A DNA stretch of 64,000 nucleotides. Source: Arenicellales bacterium. GTDB taxonomy: Bacteria > Pseudomonadota > Gammaproteobacteria > Arenicellales > JAJDZL01. The translations under genes and the position numbers were made by a program. The notes under the pieces are model-generated. The model saw only the letters and a program-made list of their open reading frames with translations, did not search any database and was not told the origin of the DNA. The stretch is taken from assembly GCA_958295885.1 (NCBI GenBank), contig OY282380.1, forward strand, positions 2,170,001-2,234,000, read 5' to 3'. This document shows, in pieces, positions 18,669 through 26,303 of this stretch (positions are counted from its first letter, which is position 1; the number at the start of each line of letters is the position of its first letter).

Positions 18669-19594
18669 TCATCGTCCAATCCGTTGAATGTTCTGCCATT
18701 TCACACTTATCGCCAACATCCGCAGCTCGACATTGGGTTCGGTATTCTGACGCACTTGCAACTGAACGCTCTCGGATGCGTTCATCTGCGTGCTCAGCCG
18801 ATGCACCGTCTGCCAACTGAGACGCACTTCGTTCGAGCGCATCTTGAGACGCAGATAATGGCAGGGTCTGGTCGGCCAAGACCGAAATGAACAAGTGCGC
18901 CCTGAAGAGGCTGTGAAAGTATTCTCATTTTCGTAGATTTCTGAATCAGAACAAATATTAATATCAATTAAATCAATGAGATTAATATTCATAATCCACT
19001 AATTTAAACTAATTTGGCAATACTTTCACAGTCTCTGAAGCGCGCCAACGTGCGGTGATATACCGGACGCAGCCCCAGTTCCAATTTCAAACTGCGGAAA
19101 GTCGCCTCCACCTCACTGAACGTCCAGTACAGCCGCACCACTTTTTCCTCATCCCACTTCATCTTTGAGGTGCGCAGCGGATACACTCCCGTATTGGCGT
19201 CTCGCTGCGCCTGCCATTGATTGCAAGTCCATGTCACCTGAACCGCATTTTTCTGCTTCTCATCGGTGGTCACTTCAATTTCATATTGGACGCTGACGCG
19301 GCGATGTTTCTGACGCAGTCGGCCAATCTCCTGCAATACCTTGTCATAACGTTTCATACGACGCGGCACCGACAGGCCCTCGTGCAGATGCCTGAGATCC
19401 TTTTCTAATGATTCGCGCACCCGGCTGAGCATGCAGCACTCGGCGAGTTCGTTGGCGTCACTGTGCATGCACAGCCGGACTTCTTTACGTTCGACCCCAT
19501 CTTCCTCGTCCGCCAGGCGCCAGATTCGAACTTCATACTTCTCGGCCGTTTCGGCAGAAAGTTGCTGAATGCAAAATAAAACTTCCGATTTCAA
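18669..19594 (-). pseudogene. IS1634-like transposase, truncated, frameshifted and split by an insertion
   Basis: The reading frame from 19594 down to 19035 encodes the C-terminal part of an IS1634/IS4-type DDE transposase, including YWTFSEVEATFRSLKLELG and RPVYHRTLARFR. It is interrupted by a 127-bp element at 18908-19034. Joining the flanks restores RFRAHLFISVLA, the expected continuation. A second frameshift follows, after which the other frame gives LRLKMRSNEVRLSW and a stop at 18669. The N-terminal catalytic part is missing. It lies between the aminophosphonate transporter operon and the phosphonatase gene, so the insertion may have separated them. Confidence 0.75.
18908..19034. mobile_element. 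127-bp MITE-like element inserted in the transposase pseudogene
   Basis: The ends are near-perfect 16-bp inverted repeats (AGGCTGTGAAAGTATT on the left, complement of AATACTTTCACAGTCT on the right, one mismatch). The element is flanked by a 6-bp direct repeat CTGAAG at 18902-18907 and 19035-19040. The interior is AT-rich and encodes nothing. Removing the element and one flank copy restores the transposase reading frame across the junction, so the boundaries and the target duplication are well supported. Confidence 0.85.
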
Positions 19595-19975
19595 TCGTGG
19601 CTGCGATCAATTCCGCTGGAACGAAGACTCGGAAGCAATCAGATTTCCCTGTCGTAGCCTTTTCAGGACTACCGTTTAAATGCCGGGGAAAATAACGTGT
19701 CGATAGTATTTTCATCGGGAGTTTTGGAGTGCCTCATTACTCGGTTGGCAACGTCCATTTATATGTAAAATATCGCTTTTAGTCGAAGTTCAATTGTGCT
19801 TTTGGAAAGTCCTCAAGAGCATGTGTATTGGAAATGGAGTTTAGAAGAGATTACGTTTGCTGCGTTCCGTTGCTTCATCAATTGAGAATGAAATTGAGTG
19901 AATCGCAGTGTTGAGCGGCTCAAATTTCAGATGAGCCGAAATCTTTAATGCATTTAAATTCAGGGAGAAAATTTC
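19595..19975. other. Intergenic region upstream of the phosphonatase gene
   Basis: About 380 bases with no recognisable gene. The right half is AT-rich and must hold the promoter of the phosphonatase gene. The left end continues the decayed insertion sequence, but no transposase motif is recognisable there. Confidence 0.45.
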
Positions 19976-20818
19976 ATGCAGTCAGATTATGTATATTCGA
20001 GATCCTATCGCGGAAAGGTTAAGGCGCTCATTCTCGATTGGAGTGGAACGGTCGCGGACGCTTATGTCATCGCACCGGCGGTTGTATTCGTTGATGTGTT
20101 TTCGCGGCAAGGGGTGGAAATTTCAATGGAAGAAGCCCGCGGCCCAATGGGCTTGCGCAAAGACCTTCATATCGCGGCGCTCACAAAAGTTCCTGAAATC
20201 AAAGAACGGTGGACAAAAATAAAGGACCGGGAACCGACTCAGGACGATGTAGATGCGATGTTTGCGGATTTTGTGCCTCTGCAGCTGCAGTGTTTGAAAC
20301 TATATACAACGCTGCTGCCAGGTGTGGCGGAGCACACGAAGAGGTTTCAGGAACAGGGCATCAAAATTGGCGGTACGACTGGATTCATTCGAAGCATGGT
20401 TGATATTCTGGCTGCTGATGCCAAAGAACAGGGATTTGATCCGGACTGCACCGTTGCCGGTGATGAAGTTATTCATGGCGCTCGACCGAGACCTTTCATG
20501 ATTTATCGGAATTTGGATCTGCTGGATGTTTTTCCGATTCAGTCGGTGATTAAAGTAGACGATACCGTCGGTGGCGTAGGCGAAGGATTGGAAGCTGGCT
20601 GCTGGACTGTCGGAATCGCACGTTACAGCAACTATATGAATATTAATTCTTTGGAAGAAGCAGAAACGATTTCAGAGGAAGAAGTTGAGAGACGACTTGG
20701 AATCACGCGCGATATTCTTCACAAATGTGGAGCACACTATGTGATCAACGAATTTGAGGAGCTGGCGGATGTCGTAAATGATGTAAATGATCGACTTTCA
20801 AGAGGTGAAAAACCTTAG
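19976..20818 (+). CDS. phnX: Phosphonoacetaldehyde hydrolase-like HAD enzyme (PhnX family)
   Basis: A 280-residue HAD-superfamily protein. The nucleophile motif is LDWSGTVAD (Asp near residue 20). The cap-domain segment ARGPMGLRKDLHIAAL keeps the Schiff-base lysine position of phosphonatase (MGLLK in Bacillus). Other landmarks are IKIGGTTGF and KVDDTVGGVGEGLEAGCWTVG. It would cleave the C-P bond of phosphonoacetaldehyde to acetaldehyde and phosphate. Compared with the Bacillus enzyme the motif has Ser in place of Ala after DW and an altered GDEVIHGARPRPF segment, so it is a divergent member. Start: ATG with GGGAGAAA upstream. Confidence 0.75.
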   Translation: MQSDYVYSRSYRGKVKALILDWSGTVADAYVIAPAVVFVDVFSRQGVEISMEEARGPMGLRKDLHIAALTKVPEIKERWTKIKDREPTQDDVDAMFADFVPLQLQCLKLYTTLLPGVAEHTKRFQEQGIKIGGTTGFIRSMVDILAADAKEQGFDPDCTVAGDEVIHGARPRPFMIYRNLDLLDVFPIQSVIKVDDTVGGVGEGLEAGCWTVGIARYSNYMNINSLEEAETISEEEVERRLGITRDILHKCGAHYVINEFEELADVVNDVNDRLSRGEKP

Positions 20819-20838
20819 TCGGACATAAGGATGAACAG

Positions 20839-20865
20839 AGCGGCTCGTTTCTGGAACGAGCCGCT
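20839..20865. terminator. Bidirectional stem-loop between phnX and aroB
   Basis: A perfect 11-bp stem (AGCGGCTCGTT with AACGAGCCGCT) and a 5-nt loop lie between two convergent genes. There is no long T-run, so termination efficiency is uncertain, but the position and stem strength fit a shared terminator. Confidence 0.7.
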
Positions 20866-21028
20866 GCATCACGCCCCTGCCAATTTTGATCTGCAGTTTG
20901 TGACTTCGCCTCATCAACGATTTTCAAGCAGCTGGTCTGCACGCCATTGGATGATTCTTAGTTGATCAGTTCGATCCCTGCTGTCAAAGGACAGCTGACT
21001 GTTCTTATTTCGCGCGGACTTCTGAGCA

Positions 21029-22111
21029 TCATGGAATGCAGTGTTCAATGGTCTCTCGCAGAATTTCGGGACTGTACGAGCTGGTGATTTTGGCTTGACC
21101 AATCTGATGGAGCGTAATAAAGCGAATTCTGCCAGAATCTACTTTTTTGTCGCGCGACATGAATTGATGGAAATCTTCTGGAGTCATTGAAGCCGGCGGA
21201 TCAATGGGAAGAGCACAATTCTTAATCAGTTGAATCGACTGTTCAGCTTGGGCCTTGCTGAGCTGCTGCAGTCTTCTGGAAAATTCAGCAGCCATTGACA
21301 TTCCAATCGCAACCGCCTCACCGTGCAGGTAATCTTCATAACGGGAAAAAGCTTCAATGGCATGGCCAAAGGTATGGCCAAAGTTCAAAATTGCGCGAAT
21401 TCCTGATTCGTATTCATCTTCGTGCACAACTTCTGCTTTATTGCGGCTGGACTGCTCAACCGCGTATGACAGCGAAGCGGGATCGCAGGCTAAGAGCGAT
21501 TGATGACTGTTCTCAAGCCATTCAAAAAATTTCAAATCCCGGATGAAACCGTACTTAATGACCTCTGCAAGGCCTGCACGCAGTTCCCGCTGCGGCAGCG
21601 TGCCCAAAACCCGTGTGTCTGAAATCACGCAAAGAGGCTGATGAATCGCGCCAATCATATTTTTCCCAAGCGGATGGTTTACACCTGTTTTCCCCCCAAT
21701 TGAAGAATCAACTTGAGCGAGAAGGGTCGTCGGCACATGAATATAGGGTATTCCGCGCAAATAACAGGCAGCGGCAAAACCGGTTATGTCTCCGATAACT
21801 CCGCCTCCCAATGCGACCAAGGTCGTTCTGCGATCACAGGGTATGGACAGCAGCCTGTCGAAAATTTGACTGACAGCATTTAAATTTTTGTACTTCTCCC
21901 CGTCGGGCAGGGTGTGGATATGAGTCCTTGCGACTGAATTGATTGTTTCAACGAGTCTCTCACCGTACAGTTCCGAAACGGTATCGTTGGTAATCACCAC
22001 AACTTGCGAGCCTCGGACATGAGCCTGAAACAGGTCTGATCGATCCAAAATTCCAGAACCGATATGGATCGGATAACTACGTTTGCCCAAGTCGACGTTG
22101 ACAGTCTTCAC
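21029..22111 (-). CDS. aroB: 3-dehydroquinate synthase
   Basis: A 360-residue NAD-dependent enzyme converting DAHP to 3-dehydroquinate, the second step of the shikimate pathway. Diagnostic segments are LPDGEKYKNL (near residue 68), ALGGGVIGDITGFAA (near 99), the substrate/metal region PTTLLAQVDSSIGGKTGVNHPLGKN (near 128) and the zinc ligands in NFGHTFGHAIE (near 244). Its length is normal for the family. It overlaps the aroK stop by 4 bases, giving an aroK-aroB operon as in other gammaproteobacteria. Confidence 0.95.
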   Translation of the reverse strand: MKTVNVDLGKRSYPIHIGSGILDRSDLFQAHVRGSQVVVITNDTVSELYGERLVETINSVARTHIHTLPDGEKYKNLNAVSQIFDRLLSIPCDRRTTLVALGGGVIGDITGFAAACYLRGIPYIHVPTTLLAQVDSSIGGKTGVNHPLGKNMIGAIHQPLCVISDTRVLGTLPQRELRAGLAEVIKYGFIRDLKFFEWLENSHQSLLACDPASLSYAVEQSSRNKAEVVHEDEYESGIRAILNFGHTFGHAIEAFSRYEDYLHGEAVAIGMSMAAEFSRRLQQLSKAQAEQSIQLIKNCALPIDPPASMTPEDFHQFMSRDKKVDSGRIRFITLHQIGQAKITSSYSPEILRETIEHCIP

Positions 22112-22650
22112 AACAGCAGTAATTTTTTTTCCAAATCTTCAACAATTGCATCTCTGCTCATGTGATCGGTACGAATTATGATATCGGCTTCACTGCGATA
22201 CAAGGGGTCTCGCACGATCATCAAATCAGATAGTAACTTGAGAGGATTATCTGCGTTTTTCAGCAATGGACGACTGTATGGATTGGAAATTCGATCGAGC
22301 TGCTGCTTTGGCGTTGCATGCAGATAAACGACGAGCCCATGCCGAATAATTAATCGATTGTAGGCTGACAATATGGCTCCTCCACCGGTAGCGACAACCG
22401 TACCTGATGCGCAGCAGTTGTCGTTCAGCACCTTGGATTCGATTCGCCGGAATTCATCTTCACCGGCGTTGTCGAAGATTTCTGAAATCGTGACTCCTGA
22501 ATTTTTTTCTATTTCTTCATCAATATCAATAAATTCAAGTTTCATTTTCTGCGCCAGCTGACGGCCGATCGTACTTTTGCCAACGCCCATAGGCCCGACA
22601 AGGACAACCATTGGGTCTGTATGTTTGTATTTCGCCTTAAACTGTTTCAT
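22108..22650 (-). CDS. aroK: Shikimate kinase
   Basis: A 180-residue P-loop kinase that phosphorylates shikimate at the 3-hydroxyl. Walker A is VGPMGVGKST (near residue 18), followed by the shikimate-binding FIDIDEEIE and the EDEFRRIESKVL segment, and later ATGGGAIL. The start ATG at 22650 is followed by a short lysine-rich stretch. It is the first gene of the aroK-aroB operon and lies divergent from mrcA. In many gammaproteobacteria pilMNOPQ genes sit between these; here they are absent. Confidence 0.93.
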   Translation of the reverse strand: MKQFKAKYKHTDPMVVLVGPMGVGKSTIGRQLAQKMKLEFIDIDEEIEKNSGVTISEIFDNAGEDEFRRIESKVLNDNCCASGTVVATGGGAILSAYNRLIIRHGLVVYLHATPKQQLDRISNPYSRPLLKNADNPLKLLSDLMIVRDPLYRSEADIIIRTDHMSRDAIVEDLEKKLLLL

Positions 22651-23121
22651 GAATCCAAGTACAAGCTGAGTTCACCAATTGTTTGGCCCCTCACTTCGAG
22701 CCTGAACCATACAAGTATATTTTGAGACGGAAAGAGTTCAGGCAAATTTCTCGATGGATTTCCAGCATTATTGGGGTAGAACACCTGATGTCATTAAAAA
22801 TCATTGGATTTAATGATGGTTTAGCTGAAAATTCAGTGAAGCTTCGGATGGCATGATTGAGATTGGCCTTCGCCAGCCAATGAATTGAAGGCAGCGGCAC
22901 GATGATTTCCCCGAAATATTCAGTCCGTTAGAAACCATAGGTTTATTTTGAATACTTACCTATAATCAACACTGCACGAGTCCAGAATCATAAATCCAAT
23001 TTTGTTAGACATGATTGCCTTTGGCAGTTGTAAATTCAATGCTCGATTGAAGCTGAACAACTGATTCAGAGCGTCCAATTTCAAATGTTCCGACATCCAC
23101 AACTTCGAATTTACTTTCGTT
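22651..23121. other. Intergenic region between aroK and mrcA
   Basis: About 470 AT-rich bases between divergent genes. No open frame here has a recognisable motif. It must contain the promoters for aroKB and mrcA. The pil genes often found upstream of aroK are not present, and no remnant of them could be seen. Confidence 0.5.
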
Positions 23122-25620
23122 TTGAAACAATTCTATAGAATTCTGATCGTTCTCAGCAATCTGTTTGCTGCCGCAGTATCAGTTGTAGTCATTTTTATTC
23201 TTTTTTTAGTACCGAATCTACCCGATATCGAAAGCATCAAAACGTTGGAACTGAAAATTCCACTTAGGATTTACTCAAGTGATGGACAGTTGATGGGTGA
23301 ATACGGATCAGAACGTCGAATTCCCGTTCGAATCGAAGAAGCGCCGCCTAAACTGATTGCAGCAATTTTGAGTGCTGAAGATGATCGCTACTACGAACAT
23401 GTAGGCATTGATTATCTTGGCATTCTTCGAGCCATTTACGTCAACGTGCAGTCTGGAGCAAAAGCGCAGGGAGCAAGCACGATCACCATGCAGGTTGCTC
23501 GAAATTTCTTTCTGTCGCCCGAACAGTCTTACATTCGGAAAGCGAAAGAGGTTCTGCTTGCGCTTCGACTCGAGCAGCTGTTGGACAAAGACCAGATTCT
23601 CGAGCTTTATCTCAACAAAATTTTTCTTGGCCATCGCGCCTACGGATTTGGCGGTGCTGCGACGACGTATTATGGCAGGCCTCTTGCTGAGCTGAACGCA
23701 GCTCAGTTTGCAATGCTTGCTGCCCTGCCTAAAGCACCTTCGACAGTCAATCCGGTTTCGAATCCAGAGCGAGCTCTCGAACGGCGAAATTACATTCTAG
23801 ATCGAATGTTTGAGCTGGGCTACATTTCAGAAGACGAATATGCTGAATCGACCAAGTCACCTGTGACCGCGAAGCTCCATCAGTCAGAAGGGGAAGTGAT
23901 GGCGCCGTACGTCTCTGAATTCGTCCGGCAAATAGTCGTCGATGAATTTGGTACGGAAGCTTACGAGGCTGGTTATAAAGTCTACACGACGGTTAACTCG
24001 CAGGATCAGACTGCGGCTGTGCACAGCCTGCGGGAAGGATTGATCAGTTATGACCGAAGACACGGTTTCAGAGGCCCTGTCAAGAAAATTGATCCGTCAC
24101 AGATTTCAAGTCAGGAACAACGGCTGAAAGCATTCGGCGAAGTGGATTCCAGCCGGGAGATCGTCCCGGCGGTAGTGCAGTCCGTTCAGCAGGACAAAGT
24201 CGACGCACTAACGAAAAATGGCGAACAGATTTCGATTTTATGGGAACACATGAAGTGGGCTAAACCTTACTACGGCTCTCGTTCCGTTGGGGCGGCTCCA
24301 AAATCACCGTCGGAATTTCTCAGTGTTGGAGATGTGATTCATGCTCGACCGGTCGTCGCGGAAACTGCAGAGTCAAAAGACAGTGCGGATTCCGATCAAA
24401 CCGCCGAAGGAGATTCCAGCACCCAGTATGAAGCATCACCTCCGACGCAGTGGATGCTTGCGCAGATTCCGAAAGTTCAGGGGGCTTTGATCTCGATTCA
24501 GCCTCGAGACGGAGCCATAAGAGCAATGACGGGTGGATTTGATTACTACCTAGGCAAATTCAATCGGGCGACCCAGGCAGTGCGACCCATTGGTTCAAGC
24601 ATCAAGCCATTTGTATATTCGGCAGCCCTGAATGAAGAATTCACAGCTTCCACACTCGTCAGCGGAGCACCTGTTGTCATAGAAGATGAATCTACCGAAG
24701 TCGTATGGAAACCAGAGAACTACAGTGGAAAATTTTTTGGCCCCACCCGGCTGCGAAAAGCGCTCGAAAAATCAGTCAACCTTGTCTCTGTTCGTTTGAT
24801 TCGGGGAATTGGCTCCGAACAAACTATAGATCACATCAGCAAGTTCGGGTTCGACAGAGATTCTCTGCCAACCGGACTCTCCCTGGCTCTAGGCTCCGCT
24901 CAATTTACTCCAATTCAGGTTGCTCAAGCGTATTCCGTTTTCGCCAATGGTGGATATCTGGTTGAACCTTACATCATCGACGTGATCAAGGACCGTCATG
25001 GATTTGTTGTCGCCAGAGGCAAGAAGACTGAAGTTTGCACCAGCTGTCTGGACGACGCAGAAGTTCAGAAAGACGAAGACAGAATCACTCTGAAATTACC
25101 TGTCGTACAGACTGCGAAGCGCGTGATTTCGATCGATAATGCATACATCATGTACGACATGCTTCATCAAGTCGTGCTGAGTGGAACAGCGCGCAAAGCG
25201 AAATCTCTGAATCGTAACGATCTTGCGGGCAAAACCGGAACAACGAATGATTTTGAAGACGCTTGGTTCTCTGGTTTCAATGGAGAACTTGTGACGACGG
25301 TCTGGACTGGATTCGACAATCCATCCGATTTGGGTCGACATGAGGCTGGGTCAAGGGTTGCTTTGCCCATTTGGATCGAATTTACCCGTTCTGCCCTGGA
25401 GAGTGTGCCCGATGCCAGAATTCCCAAGCCGGATAATGTGATTGCAGTGCATGTTCATGAGGAAACTGGAAACGCGGTTCCGGCAGATCACCCCAATGCA
25501 TTGCTGGAATATTACGTTGTGGGGACGCAGCCAGTGCTGAAGCGAGATTACTCGCAGGCCGGACTCGACCCTACGAGCGATTCTTCAACATCCGAGTCAC
25601 CTTCCGATAAATTGTTCTAA
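23122..25620 (+). CDS. mrcA: Penicillin-binding protein 1A (bifunctional murein glycosyltransferase/transpeptidase)
   Basis: An 832-residue inner-membrane enzyme. An N-terminal anchor helix (residues 10-32) is followed by the glycosyltransferase 51 domain with EDDRYYEH (near residue 85), GASTITMQVARNFF (near 116) and KEVLLALRLEQLLDK. An OB-like insert follows, then the transpeptidase domain with active-site SSIK (near 494), SVN (near 553) and KTGTTN (near 704). It polymerises and cross-links peptidoglycan. The start is TTG at 23122, chosen because the anchor begins directly after it. The C-terminal tail is Ser/Thr/Asp-rich. Confidence 0.93.
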   Translation: MKQFYRILIVLSNLFAAAVSVVVIFILFLVPNLPDIESIKTLELKIPLRIYSSDGQLMGEYGSERRIPVRIEEAPPKLIAAILSAEDDRYYEHVGIDYLGILRAIYVNVQSGAKAQGASTITMQVARNFFLSPEQSYIRKAKEVLLALRLEQLLDKDQILELYLNKIFLGHRAYGFGGAATTYYGRPLAELNAAQFAMLAALPKAPSTVNPVSNPERALERRNYILDRMFELGYISEDEYAESTKSPVTAKLHQSEGEVMAPYVSEFVRQIVVDEFGTEAYEAGYKVYTTVNSQDQTAAVHSLREGLISYDRRHGFRGPVKKIDPSQISSQEQRLKAFGEVDSSREIVPAVVQSVQQDKVDALTKNGEQISILWEHMKWAKPYYGSRSVGAAPKSPSEFLSVGDVIHARPVVAETAESKDSADSDQTAEGDSSTQYEASPPTQWMLAQIPKVQGALISIQPRDGAIRAMTGGFDYYLGKFNRATQAVRPIGSSIKPFVYSAALNEEFTASTLVSGAPVVIEDESTEVVWKPENYSGKFFGPTRLRKALEKSVNLVSVRLIRGIGSEQTIDHISKFGFDRDSLPTGLSLALGSAQFTPIQVAQAYSVFANGGYLVEPYIIDVIKDRHGFVVARGKKTEVCTSCLDDAEVQKDEDRITLKLPVVQTAKRVISIDNAYIMYDMLHQVVLSGTARKAKSLNRNDLAGKTGTTNDFEDAWFSGFNGELVTTVWTGFDNPSDLGRHEAGSRVALPIWIEFTRSALESVPDARIPKPDNVIAVHVHEETGNAVPADHPNALLEYYVVGTQPVLKRDYSQAGLDPTSDSSTSESPSDKLF

Positions 25621-25637
25621 GTTTTTCTTATTCAAAA

Positions 25638-26240
25638 ATGCCAAAATCAACCAATCGTCTAAGACGGAGGATTCGATATGAAGCCGCTCGGATTATGGCG
25701 GAAGACGGCGTTTGCGACTTCGCGAAAGCGAAACGCAAAGCCTGCTCCCGCATCGGGGTTCCACTCACCCGAGGAATTCCAACGAATCTGGAAATTGAAG
25801 ATGGTTTGGCTGAACACCTTTCTCTTTTTTCCAAAGAGAAGCTTTCAGAAATCCATGATCGCTATCTGCGCGCAGCAGAGTCAGTGATGCAGAAATTGCA
25901 AAATTATTCTCCGAGACTAACCGGTGCCGCACTGTCTGGAACGATCACTGATTCTCGTCCGATCGCCCTACAGGTATTTTCGGACACAGTGGAAGATGTT
26001 TCATCACAGCTCTCAGGGGCCAACATCAAGCACAGAATTTTTGACAAGAGAATGCGTTTTTTTAAGGAAGGCTATCTGCGAGTTCCAGCATTTGAGTTCT
26101 GGCAGGACGAAATCGAGTTCGAAGTATCCGTTTTCTTACCCGGTCAACCCTATCCACCGTTAAGCCGAATCGACAAAAAACCGATCAAGTGGATTTCCGC
26201 AAAGAGAGTGAACCGACTGCTCCATGGTGGAACGGTGTGA
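25638..26240 (+). CDS. Conserved hypothetical protein of about 200 residues
   Basis: I do not recognise a named family with certainty. The basic N-terminus RRRIRYEAARIMAEDG followed by FAKAKRKACSRIGVP resembles a conserved group of uncharacterised proteobacterial proteins that share an AARIMAE-G-x(2)-D-x(2)-x-AK-x-KA pattern. No signal peptide or membrane helix is present. It starts 17 bp after mrcA on the same strand and converges on topA. Probably cytoplasmic; function unknown. Confidence 0.65.
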   Translation: MPKSTNRLRRRIRYEAARIMAEDGVCDFAKAKRKACSRIGVPLTRGIPTNLEIEDGLAEHLSLFSKEKLSEIHDRYLRAAESVMQKLQNYSPRLTGAALSGTITDSRPIALQVFSDTVEDVSSQLSGANIKHRIFDKRMRFFKEGYLRVPAFEFWQDEIEFEVSVFLPGQPYPPLSRIDKKPIKWISAKRVNRLLHGGTV

Positions 26241-26303
26241 TGTTCTCAGCCTCAATCGTTCAGAACGCCAGATCGAATTGAGCCAGAAAAAGAAGGTGCC
26301 CGT

